From contig JAODUO010001178.1 in the NCBI GenBank assembly GCA_025642075.2, forward strand, positions 153,386 to 217,385: a stretch of 64,000 nt of DNA. The letters are read 5' to 3'. A program made the translations under genes and the position numbers. The notes beneath the pieces were generated by a model, which worked only from the letters and a program-made list of their open reading frames with translations, was not told where the DNA came from and did no database searches. Shown piece by piece: positions 25,801 through 37,800 of the stretch. Source of the DNA: Ridgeia piscesae. Its lineage: Eukaryota > Annelida > Polychaeta > Sabellida > Siboglinidae. The number at the start of each line of letters is the position of its first letter. Position 1 is the stretch's first letter.

Positions 25801-28800
25801 GTTGTCTTCAATATGCGTTACAACAATTGCGTTTCTCGATGTAGTCGAGATCGCCCGGTCTCCGGGAAAGGCAATCGAACAAATTGGCTGCAATTATGGG
25901 AAAAATTAGGCGCATTAAAACCGGAGTTTGCCTTCGCCGACTTCATGACACGGGGTCCTGTTTCACGACCCGCAACCCACTGGAAGAGCCGGTTTTCGGC
26001 CGGCGAATCGATGCCATTTCCACCGAATTTAACGTTTGACTGGGTGTTGAAACGTTGGTCCCGGGAATACACAGCCGATTCCTGGACATGACTTCCCGAT
26101 TAGCGACATTACGTAGGCGAGTACCCACACCATACACTGGCAGAAGCTGCCTGTTACGCCCAGCAGCTCGACAGACAAAAATTTTGTTTTCTTGCAGTTC
26201 TCCTATTAAGGCACTCATGTGGCGTTTGATGATAGGCTCGTGTATTCCTTTCCGATGACCATGGTGCCTGGAGTTCTGTCAACGAACATGAACAACACAC
26301 TGATACAGCTCCACAATCAGTTACCGTACAACCGGACTAACAATGTGACAAGATATCACATTCAGAACAGGTCACCTTGGCCCACACGTTTCTCTCTGAT
26401 GAATTGCCGGCGACTGACAGTCTTGTCCCTCGCACAGTGGCACGTCTGTCAACACTGACACAAGTCGATCCCCCAGCCTGGTTTTCATTTTTCTGAGAGA
26501 TTGATCAATCACTTCAGAAAATTCAGCAGGAATGGGGCAATTCACACAAATTTACTTCAGTACTTCGCTCCAGAGAGGCCATGCACTCTCCGTTAGAGCT
26601 TTCTTCTACAGGTTGTCTGTTTTCACAAAACTCCCCTGTCGTCGGTAAGAGGTTCACCGAGATTTCTCGGTCTCAGGTGGGGGGGAGCAGGACTCGGCAT
26701 TGGTATTCCATATATCTATGTCAGTAGACATCTAGACGAACTGTTGTCGATCTGTGTTTTCCGTTCTATGTATGTCCACGTGGTAATACTAGTCTTTGTT
26801 ACCGGTGATTAAAACGTTCATAGTGCGACGCAACTTGTTTGATAAACTCTTACAAAATAACTGGCGTATTGACGAATGCATCTCTTAAATCAAATCACGT
26901 GATCAACGTAAATGTGTCATGATGGTAGTTATCAAATCAGCGTCGTTTGTTAGACCTATATGACGAGATTTAGGTAGCGTCTATTTGAAAGAGCGTCTAG
27001 CCTCCCTCGCAAGGCATGTGGCTTCATATTGTCTCGTCGCCTTTCACTGCCAATCAACTCCAACCGTGGCTTCTTGGTTGTGATATCAAGTGTGATAACT
27101 TCTGTAATTTAATGAATTTCAAGTGCATCTAAATTAACATTTTGCTAAAATCTTGTATACATAATTCAAATAATGCAATCAGTTACCAAGACAAACTTGC
27201 CACAACTAGACAAACGCTCTTTGTAAAACACAGAGAATGTCATTGATGCAAGTAATAAACTGTAGTGATTGATACATTGTCTGTAACTGACTTTTTGGCA
27301 GTTTCAATTACATTGTAAAATGACATGGACGGGCAAGCTCGCACCAAAAAAAAAACGACATGGACGGCCCGCTTGGCTAACCTGTCCATGACAAATAACT
27401 GCCCGTCCAAAAACGCAACTTTCAAATTTTGCCTGTCCAAATGATGGGTGGACGGGTCTCTGGGTGAGGCTATGCTGGTGCTGTCATAACACCTTGACCG
27501 ACTTTTATCTCAAGGACCTATCTCTCTATTCTGCCGATCTCATTCTACTAGGACCGGTAGTGGCTGCAGAATCAATTCTGCACCCAACATCTGCACCTTG
27601 TGAAGCGGCGGAGCCAGGCTAAGTCTATGTTAGGCAATAAATTCTGTATTTTTAGAATAAAAATATGTATTTATAAGTAACATACTTACCTGGCTCCGTC
27701 GCTTCACCATATCACCCTCCCTCCTATAGGGAGATTACCCATCACAGTATGAGTCTTTTTGCCAAGTGCGAAGAGAAGAGACTCGGTGATTGGATGGAGT
27801 GGTGGGAGCTGTGGGCATAGGTCATTTTTTCATTTTATTAATTATGGCGAGCAACTTGGGCACGGCCAAGTCTATTGTATCTTGTGAAGCGACGGAGCCA
27901 GGTAAGTATGTTACTTATAAATATATATTTTTATTCTAAAAATATAGATTAATCATTATTGCCCTTTTTATTTTGGGGATGGAAATGTCTCGGCATCAGT
28001 CAAAGTATCATGATTACGACACAGTGTTTTTATGTGTTCCAGCATGTGCTTCTAACTGTGCAACGTGTGATGCTTCTGATGTGTGCAAGACTTGCAAGAC
28101 TGACTTCTTTAAGAATGCTGCTGGAAATGCATGCGGAGGTCAGTTCATTGTCATTATATTGAGGTGTATGTGGTAGCAGAGATGTATGGGTGGTAGTGGT
28201 GGGGAGTATTGGGATGTGGTGGAATTGTTTGGGTTTGGGTGGTAGTCGAGGTGTTTGGGTTTTGGTGGTAGTCGAGGTGTTTGGGTAGTAGCTGTGGTGT
28301 TTGGGTGGTAGTTGTAGTGTTTGGGTAGTAGCTGTGGTGTTTGGGTTTGGGTGGTAGTTGTAGTGTTTGGGTAGTAGCGGTGGTGTTTGGGTTTGGGTGG
28401 TAGTTGTAGTGTTTGGGTAGTAGCTGTGGTGTTTGGGTTTGGGTGGTAGTTGTAGTGTTTGGGTAGTAGCGGTGGTGTTTGGGTTTGGGTGGTAGTTGTA
28501 GTGTTTGGGTAGTAGCGGTGGTGTTTGGGTTTGGGTGGTAGTTGTAGTGTTTGGGTAGTAGCTGTGGTGTTTGGGTTTGGGTGGTAGTTGTAGTGTTTGG
28601 GTAGTAGCTGTGGTGTTTGGGTTTGGGTGGTAGTTGTAGTGTTTGGGTAGTAGCGGTAGTGTTGGGGTTTGGGTGGTAGTCGAAGTGTTTGGGTAGTAGC
28701 AGTGATGTTTAGGTAGTAGCTGTGGTGTTTGAGTTTGGGTGGTAATGGAAATGTTTGGGTTTGGATGGTATTGATGTTGTTATGTTGTATTGGAGACTTT

Positions 28801-31800
28801 TGAGTGTGTTGGATTGTGGAAGGTAAAGGCATTGACATGTTTAAGAGGGACATGAGGTTCAGCCTTTAATTAGGTCAGTATTTCGTGATTACTGGACAGC
28901 ATGCTTTGTGTGTTCCAGCATGTGCTGATGGCTGTAAATCATGCACCATTGCTGGAGAGTGCACCACTTGCAACGAGGGCTATGTTTTGAAAAATGACGA
29001 CAAGACATGCATTGGTCAGTTCATTTCCATTCAATCTTGCGTAATATGTCATGTTTCATATTGGTGTATTTTTTAGGTGTAATTAATAGTACGATGCATG
29101 AGTGGTATGTTGTGATGTATTTTTTGTTTGATGTTACCATGGTGTTGCAAATTGTAGGTGATTTTGTCATTGACCTATTTCAAGTAAACAGAAGTGTGTA
29201 TTTGTTGTAGAAATAAGATCAGTTTATTTCAGTCCTTGTACAAGGAAAGTTCAATAGTCATACATGTAATTACACTTAAATGAGAACAAAAGAAAAACCT
29301 AAAGCTATTCAACACAAATATGTACATGCCACAGCACTGATATCATAGATAATTAGTATAATAACAAAAGAGTATTGAAGCGTGTCTTCAAGCATGTAGG
29401 CCAAATCACAAGAAGGATTTAGATGTACTAGAAAGAGTACAAAGGAGAGCATTTATAATGATACAAAATCTGAGGGATCTTAGTTATGAAATGCATCTAA
29501 GAGAATGTGGTTTAACAACACTAGAGACCAGGAGGTTGAGAGGAGATCAGATAGAAGTCTTTAAATATTGAATGGTTGTGAAAATATTGATAGAAATATT
29601 GTTTATTAGTTAAGAAAGATTGAAGGACTAGAGGACCTGAAGTTACATTGGTATAGGAGCAGTGTAGACTAAATATATGGAAGTTTTCATTTTCACAAAG
29701 GACTGTAAATGAATGAAGCAGATTGTCTGCTGATTGTGTGGGTGCTACTGCTAGTACGAATATATAAAAAGGTGCTTTGAGAGAGACGTGAGCCATGTCA
29801 CTGAGATGTGACTCATCTAACTGCATATAATAATGATAATATAAAATGTTCTGCATTGCCACATCCAACTGTTCATAGCAATTTATTTATACAGAAAATT
29901 GTATTTCATGTTAAAACTAATAATATGTTGTAATAAAGGCAATACTAATAATAATAATACATAAGTAAAATTGTATACAGGGTTTGTAATGGAATAATAA
30001 TAATAATAATAACGATCATTAGGCTGGAAGTATGATGCAGAAACAGAAAATATCCTCTATTCATATTCATAAGTCAGCAGTTATTGCTTTAAAATGTGCT
30101 GCATCTGAGGAGCTTACATTGAAGATAGATGTTGTGGTTCCTGTTCTACACAGCCATTAAAAGTTGCCTGCCCTTTGAACTGTGACTGAACAAGATTATG
30201 TTGTTTCATCTACAGCATCTGCCTGCAGTGATACACAGATGAAACAAGATGGCACTACTTGTGCATGTGAGTATCATAACCTGTCAGCCCAGCCCACCAG
30301 TGACAATTATTAAGATTGATACTTGAGCGAACACGTGTTCACAGATTAGAACTAACATTACAAATGAACAAATAATGGAGTGATCCATTTATTGTTAGTT
30401 GTCTGTCATCCCATAGCATATGGTGATCTGTCATCACATTCCAGCCCACCAGGTGGTACCACTGTTAATGCAGCCTGACTCGCATTGGAATACATGTGTT
30501 GGTGCTTTCAGTGGGCTTCCTTACTTACTTCTCTTTCCTCCTTGTGAAGAATTCAACCGCCAGTTGTTCTAACCCCACACTGGTTCCATTGCTAGATACT
30601 GATAGTTTCTGTGTTGTGTCACATTTACATTTTGAATTATGTCAGTTCAGATATTAGTGAGTCAAGAGGTCAGTGTGAATGCTGTACTTGTGTACATCTT
30701 AGTTACAACGTTGTGTAATGTTGGCTGACTGCACATGACTGTTGTGTGTCATCTGATGGCTATGGTTGTCTGCAGCTACGAGCACTGGTTGTCTAATGAC
30801 AATGCTCAAAACTACTGGAGGCACAGACACCTACTGTCCTGAACGCTACTGCAAAGCTGCCTATGTCTGGTCCAGTACCAATTCCGGAGAATGTAAACGT
30901 GAGTCCAATAAATATAGATAGAACAACACAGAATTCTTTTATAAATGTTAGTATTAGATATTAAGTAAATATTTTGCTATATTCAAATGCAGTGAGTACT
31001 TGTAGGATTAATCAGCTGTACACGTAATGCACAGTTTGTATGTATTGTTTACCTTCACTTTAATGCATAATGTATGTATATTTGTCATTATTTTATTAAA
31101 TTAGTACAAATCATTTAATATATGTATAGATACAGTGTTACTTGTGTGTCAAGAGTATTAAATGTATATGTTTATGTTCTATTTAGCTTATTTTATTTGC
31201 CAGAATGACCTCATTGTAACAGTATTGTAACCATTGTGATGGTGGTGTATCTTCACAGTGCGTTCACACATTAGAGCATTATGTCAACCACAGGGGCTGT
31301 GTTTTCAATGTGTTCACCCCACAAGAGTGTTTTGCAGTGTTTGTAGTGTTGTATTCACAATGTGTTCACCTCAAATGATGCTGTCCATTGCAGCGTGTCC
31401 TGCCAACTGTGAGTCGTGCTACCTGGACGTGGATGGGACAACAACCAAGTGTCTCCTGAGTGGCTGTCAGCAGGGCTACACTCGCAAGTCAGACGGAACA
31501 TGTGCTGGTGAGTCTCAGTGCACACGGTGCAAATGTACTTGTGCATCAGTGTGTTTATTAGTGAGTGTGAAAACACGTGTATAGCTGTAACTGTAACCTT
31601 TGAGCAAACTATAATGAGAACTAAGATAAATTGGACATCAGTATGTAGTGAGAAATGAATATTATGGACAAACTTGCACATTATGGACCAACATGCACAT
31701 TACGCATGGATGCTTTCATGTGTAAATAGCTGGTCTATTATTCATCCTATCTGTAGTGGTATTTAGACAGGCTTCTTTGTGTTTCCATCTTTAGCCTGTC

Positions 31801-34800
31801 CAGTCGGCTGTGCTGAGTGCAAAGAGGACAATGACAAGATCGTCTGTGAAGACAACAAGTGCCTGTCCACTCATATCCAGGTGGCTGCCTCCAAGTCTGA
31901 ATGTGTCGGTGAGTGTCAGTGTGTGTTACTTTATACTGAGTGTGTTACTTTATACCGAGACTTTGTGGCTGTCTCCAAGTCCAGATGTGTTGGTGATTGT
32001 CACATGTGTGTTACTTTATACTGAGTGTGTTACTTTATACCGAGACTTTGTGGTTGTCTCCAAGTCCAGATGTGTTGGTGATTGTCACATGTGTGTTACT
32101 TTATACTGAGTGTGTTACTTTTTACTGAGACTTTGTGGCTGTCTCCATGTCTGAATGTGTTGGTGAGTGGCAGTGTGTGTTACTTTATACTGAGACTTTG
32201 TAGCTGTCTCCAAGTCTGAATGTGTTGGTGAGTGCCAGTGTGTGTTACTTTATGCTGAGACTTTGTAGCTGTCTCCAAGTCTGAATGTGTTGGTGAGTGG
32301 CAGTGTGTGTTACTTTATACTGAGACTTTGTGGCTGTCTCCAAGTCTGAATGTGTTGGTGAGTGCCAGTGTGTGTTACTTTATACTGAGACTTTGTGGCT
32401 GTCTCCAAGTCTGAATGTGTTGGTGAGTGGCAGTGTGTGTTACTTTATACTGAGACTTTGTGGCTGTCTCCAAGTCTGAATGTGTTGGTGAGTGCCAGTG
32501 TGTGTTACTTTATACTGAGACTTTGTGGCTGTCTCCAAGTCTGAATGTGTTGGTGAGTGGCAGTGTGTGTTACTTTATGCTGAGACTTTGTAGCTGTCTC
32601 CAAGTCTGAATGTGTTGGTGAGTGGCAGTGTGTGTTACTTTATACTGAGACTTTGTAGCTGTCTCCAAGTCTGAATGTGTTGGTGAGTGCCAGTGTGTGT
32701 TACTTTATGCTGAGACTTTGTAGCTGTCTCCAAGTCTGAATGTGTTGGTGAGTGGCAGTGTGTGTTACTTTATACTGAGACTTTGTGGCTGTCTCCAAGT
32801 CTGAATGTGTTGGTGAGTGCCAGTGTGTGTTACTTTATACTGAGACTTTGTGGCTGTCTCCAAGTCTGAATGTGTTGGTGAGTGCCAGTGTGTGTTACTT
32901 TATACTGAGACTTTGTAGCTGTCTCCAAGTCTGAATGTGTTGGTGAGTGCCAGTGTGTGTTACTTTATACTGAGACTTTGTGGCTGTCTCCAAGTCTGAA
33001 TGTGTTGGTGAGTGCCAGTGTGTGTTACTTTATACTGAGACTTTGTGGCTGTCTCCAAGTCTGAATGTGTTGGTGAGTGGCAGTGTGTGTTACTTTATAC
33101 TGAGACTTTGTGGCTGTCTCCAAGTCTGAATGTGTTGGTGAGTGGCAGTGTGTGTTACTTTATACTGAGACTTTGTGGCTGTCTCCAAGTCTGAATGTGT
33201 TGGTGAGTGCCAGTGTGTGTTACTTTATGCTGAGACTTTGTGGCTGTCTCCAAGTCTGAATGTGTTGGTGAGTGGCAGTGTGTGTTACTTTATACTGAGA
33301 CTTTGTAGCTCAAATCACTCCACATGGGTTAATCACGAGCTTGATCTTGTTTTTGTTCATCTTCCTTTGACAGTTGATGGTTCCAAATCAGTTAATTGTC
33401 AGTTGCCCTTGTTGTTGTCCAGCTGAAGCTCATCTTAATGCTTGGTGGACAGGTCAGTTAGGTGGACATATCATGCCTTGGCCTGCTCATGTGTCATCTT
33501 TATACTGTTGATGAGGCTGGAAGTTGTCTGGAGCTTCATTTAAAGCCACTCCATCAAATGCTCCAGGTCTCAGTCATGCTGTTAATGTAGTTAACTGGTA
33601 AAAGGTTAGGAGGAAACAGTTTGTGTCCATTGCATCGTCTGTTAATAATAAAGACATTGTTATTTTGTAGATGATTGCTGATGCACTTATGGAAGTGTAA
33701 CACCTTTATAATTGTTGTGTAAACATTGATACATTCTGTGAATGCTTTTAGAAGACACAATCAATGCAGTTGGACCCTCCTAGCTGGAGTCTTTGCCAGG
33801 GGAAGTAAAAGATCTCACATTACATGGAAAAATGGAAACAATTTATAGCCACTCCATCAAATGCTCCAGGTCTCGGGCATGCTGTTAATGTAGTTAACTG
33901 GTAGAAAGGTTCATAGGAAACTTTTGTGTCTCACAGATCTCATTGTGCACATGTTACTTGTTTCAGTGTGTCAGAGTGGTTGTAAGGAATGTACTTTTAG
34001 ATAGCTTCTTCAACCAGGTGGTATATATTGTTTGTGTTTCAGCATGCTACAGCGGTTGTAAGGAATGTACTTTTAGATAGCTTCTTCAACCAGGTGGTAT
34101 ATATTGTTTGTGTTTCAGCATGCTACAGTGGTTGTAAGGAATGTACTTTAGATAGCTTCTTCAACCAGGTGGTATATATTGTTTGTGTTTCAGCGTGCTA
34201 CAGTGGTTGTAAGGAATGTACTTTAGATAGCTTCTTCTAACCAGGTGGTATATGTTTGTGTTTCAGCGTGCTACAGTGGTTGTAAGGAATGTACTTTAGA
34301 TAGCTTCTCTAACCATGGATTTGTTTGTGTTTCAGCATGCTACAGTGGTTGTAAGGAATGTACTTTAGATAGCTTCTCTAAACATGGATTGTTTGTGTTT
34401 CAGCGTGCTACAGTGGTTGTAAGGAATGTACTTTAGATAGCTCCTCTAAACATGGATTGTTTGTGTTTCAGCGTGCTACAGTGGTTGTAAGGAATGTACT
34501 TTAGATAGCTCCTCTAAACATGGATTGTTTGTGTTTCAGCGTGCTACAGTGGTTGTAAGGAATGTACTTTAGATAGCTCCTCTAAACATGGATTGTTTGT
34601 GTTTCAGCGGGCTACAGTGGTTGTAAGGAATGTACTTTAGATAGCTCCTCTAAACATGGATTGTTTGTGTTTCAGCGGGCTACAGTGGTTGTAAGGAATG
34701 TACTTTAGATAGCTCCTCTAAACATGGATTGTTTGTGTTTCAGCGGGCTACAGTGGTTGTAAGGAATGTACTTTAGATAGCTCCTCTAAACATGGATTGT

Positions 34801-37800
34801 TTGTGTTTCAGCGGGCTACAGTGGTTGTAAGGAATGTACTTTAGATAGCTCCTCTAAACATGGATTGTTTGTGTTTCAGCGGGCTACAGTGGTTGTAAGG
34901 AATGTACTTTAGATAGCTCCTCTAAACATGGATTGTTTGTGTTTCAGCATGCTACAGTGGTTGTAAGGAATGTACTTTAGATAGCTCCTCTAAACATGGA
35001 TTGTTTGTGTTTCAGCATGCTACAGTGGTTGTAAGGAATGTACTTTAGATAGCTCCTCTAAACATGGATTGTTTGTGTTTCAGCATGCTACAGTGGTTGT
35101 AAGGAATGTACTTTAGATAGCTCCTCTAAACATGGATTGTTTGTGTTTCAGCGGGCTACAGTGGTTGTAAGGAATGTACTTTAGATAGCTCCTCTAAACA
35201 TGGATTGTTTGTGTTTCAGCATGCTACAGTGGTTGTAAGGAATGCTCTTTAGATAGCTCCTCCCACCAGTTGATGTGCTCAGATGGAAAATGCCAGTCCA
35301 AGTACACACAGTTGTCGAGTTCGAGTGACAAGTCGTGCACTCGTAAGTACAAACATCTCTGTGTATTTCAATGCTCACAACAGTGCGTCACAAAAGAGTT
35401 GTGGGCAAACATAGAGACATATTTATAATTTCACTTGGGTACATTTCTATCTGACCTCTGTAGCTGCAGATCACAGCTACGCAGTTGCAATAAGTATAAA
35501 AGATAACATGTTTTCAGCTGTTTCACAAAAACTGTCATTGTTTGAAATTAAGCTTTTGGAAGCATTTTCTTCAAATGCCTGTTGCTTTTGTTTTACATTG
35601 TGAGCTGTTTTTATCCTGAATGTCCTTAATGAGGTAAACCGTAATGTTCCTTCTATGAGAATCATGAAACCATATCTCAGGTATAAGATTTCCTTAGCCC
35701 ATAAATTACTCTATAAGATTGTACTGGGAGGTTTACAAGAAAACTCAGCTGTATAGGTTTTATCACTTGCCCCAGATAGAGTCTAGCTAAAAACACACTC
35801 GTCACACATTTAACTTTAGGTTATAACAGGGTCAGCCTGGTATTAACACAATGTTCTTTTGTTTATAATTAATATGTATGGAGATAATAAAACTACCCGA
35901 TGACAAAGATATATATACATATCATGTTTGATATAGGAGAAATAATACAATGTTATATGATCTGATTATACAAGAAATGAACGTAGAATTTGTGTATAGT
36001 TTGGTTGTATAAGTTTTGGTGTGACATGATAATAACAGTTCTGTATCTACACTTCAGCCTGCCCAGCAAACTGTCTTGAGTGCAGTGTCACCGACACAGG
36101 AAGTATTTGCAACGACAGGAAATGTGACCCAGGATATGCACAAAATCCAACTGAAAAGACTTGTCTTGGTAAATATAACTAATACAATCTTTGTAGTAGC
36201 ACCAAAAATGGTACTGAATGGAAATATGACTTTAAACGCAGTTAAGTTACTGGTCACTTATCTGATGTATTAAAAAAAACAGTTACGTTCGCAGGAACCC
36301 AACATTGTTGTCAGCAGCTAGGGACTATGCTGAACATTCACACTGTTGCAAGATTTTAAATGATAAAAGTGTAACTATACTATGTTTTTATAATGCCGTA
36401 AAGCATTTGCTTAATAAAATTCGGTCAATTTAGTTCATTGCAGCCAATCCAATAATTGCACAGTGCCTCAACTAAGGTTATTTGTGTTACCTAGCGTGCT
36501 CAACTGGCTGTGCGTACTGCACGTTTGTGGCATCCGCTACACCCTCCACGAAATGTACACGTCATGGTTGTAAATCGGGTTACTTCGAAGTTAATGAGGA
36601 TTGCAAAGGTATGTTGTTTTCCAAGAGTCAATGATTATTCATATTTTAAATAAGTTCTACCTCAAGGCATGCCTAAAATGTTTCCTTGGTTTTAACATAA
36701 TTTTTATACTATATAGGCCTGAATAACATTTAACATGTAAGCCTTTCCCATTGATACATTTAGCAGAACTCATGTAATGGTTTGTGTGCATGTGTGCGTG
36801 CGTGCGTGCGTGCGCGTGCGTGCGTGCGTGTGTGTATGTGTCTGCATGTGTGCGCTCGCAAACATATTCATGCATATGCATGCATACGCCAATACACATT
36901 CTCCCCACCTGCAAACGCACTCAGTGCACAGATGCACATCCACTCAACATGTATGGGTGTGCATACACTTACAAACACGCGCACACACGACACGACACAG
37001 ACATAACCCTGTTGTTGTTGCAGCTTGCCCTGGCAACTGTGATCACTGTGTGACTGACCCAGACGGCAGCAACGGCAAGTGTCTGGACCAGCAGTGTGCC
37101 GCCAAGTACGCCATAAAGACTGACCGCTTCTGCTACTGTAAGCCACGTCTGTCTGTTACATGTCTGTGTATTAGCCTTCGTCTGTGTGTCGGACAAAAGT
37201 TACCAGGAATTGCTATGGCAAACCAAAGGTGTATTTGTGTTTGATGTTCACGAGTTTGCAGCTATGATGATTACGACTCGTAACCCTACGGTCGTCATAG
37301 TTAACAGCAAGTGCTTTCTTCAGTATCAGTAACCATGCTGCACTTGGTAGAGATATCAACAAACATCCATACCTGGCGGAGATATCAGCACCTCTCGAGA
37401 TAACTCTAGACATGACATAGGGCGAGTGACCGTATCTTTGCTATCACGTTTGTTCTGGTGGGACAGAAATCTGTAAAGCTTCCTGGATAATTATCTGATT
37501 AAAATCAAATCATACTAGACTTCATTTGCTGTCAGACTGAGAGGACACTGTTGACTTGGACATTTGTAGGTGTTCAAAAAATGATAGTGAATTAATCAAC
37601 ATTGTTGTTGAGTCACTTAGACAGACTGTGTAATCAGAGTTTGTTAAACATCACACAGTAGAGAGCAGTTGTGTAAATGTATTTCTCACTGCAGCAAGTG
37701 CGTGATGGTGGAAAGTAGCAGTAGTTTTGATGATGGTTCTTTTGAATACTGTTTTTATATTGCTAGACGATTAGAAAATATGCTAGATGATTAGGTAAAC

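Larger units (their letters stand above)
24651..27950 (+). mobile_element. DIRS-type tyrosine-recombinase retrotransposon, internally decayed
   Basis: The left end (24661-24813) and right end (27762-27947) are inverted repeats, sharing for example aatagacttggcc and caagttgctcgccataatt. At 27593-27707 an internal complementary region joins the complement of the left outer edge (gcaccttgtgaag...gttaggcaa) to the complement of the right outer edge (...taagtaacatacttacctgg). This inverted-terminal-repeat plus internal-complementary-region layout is the hallmark of DIRS elements. Just before it lies a recombinase-like C-terminus. Length 3.3 kb against 5-6 kb for intact family members, so most of the RT, RNase H, methyltransferase and recombinase coding has been lost. 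Confidence 0.82.
5834..28138 (+). repeat. Five-fold segmental duplication of an A-exon/B-exon block
   Basis: A exons at 5984, 7670, 13045, 21157, 23282 alternate with B exons at 7119, 10979, 19073, 22752, 28043. A-to-B introns fall into types I (copies 1 and 4), II (copies 2 and 3) and III (copy 5). B-to-A introns are short after copies 1 and 4 and long after copies 2 and 3. The order I-short-II-long-II-long-I-short-III means that whole blocks, with introns, were copied rather than exons alone. 10860-13170 and 18955-21270 are almost identical over more than 2 kb. Confidence 0.85.

Noticed and set aside
28140..28853. Minus-strand ORF of 237 codons rich in Pro, Thr, Asn (PPKPKHHRYYPN)
   Set aside because: By-product of the 46-bp G/T-rich array.
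36777..37244. 155-codon ORF beginning in the TG repeat
   Set aside because: Only its later part (exon 22) is supported; the start is microsatellite translation.
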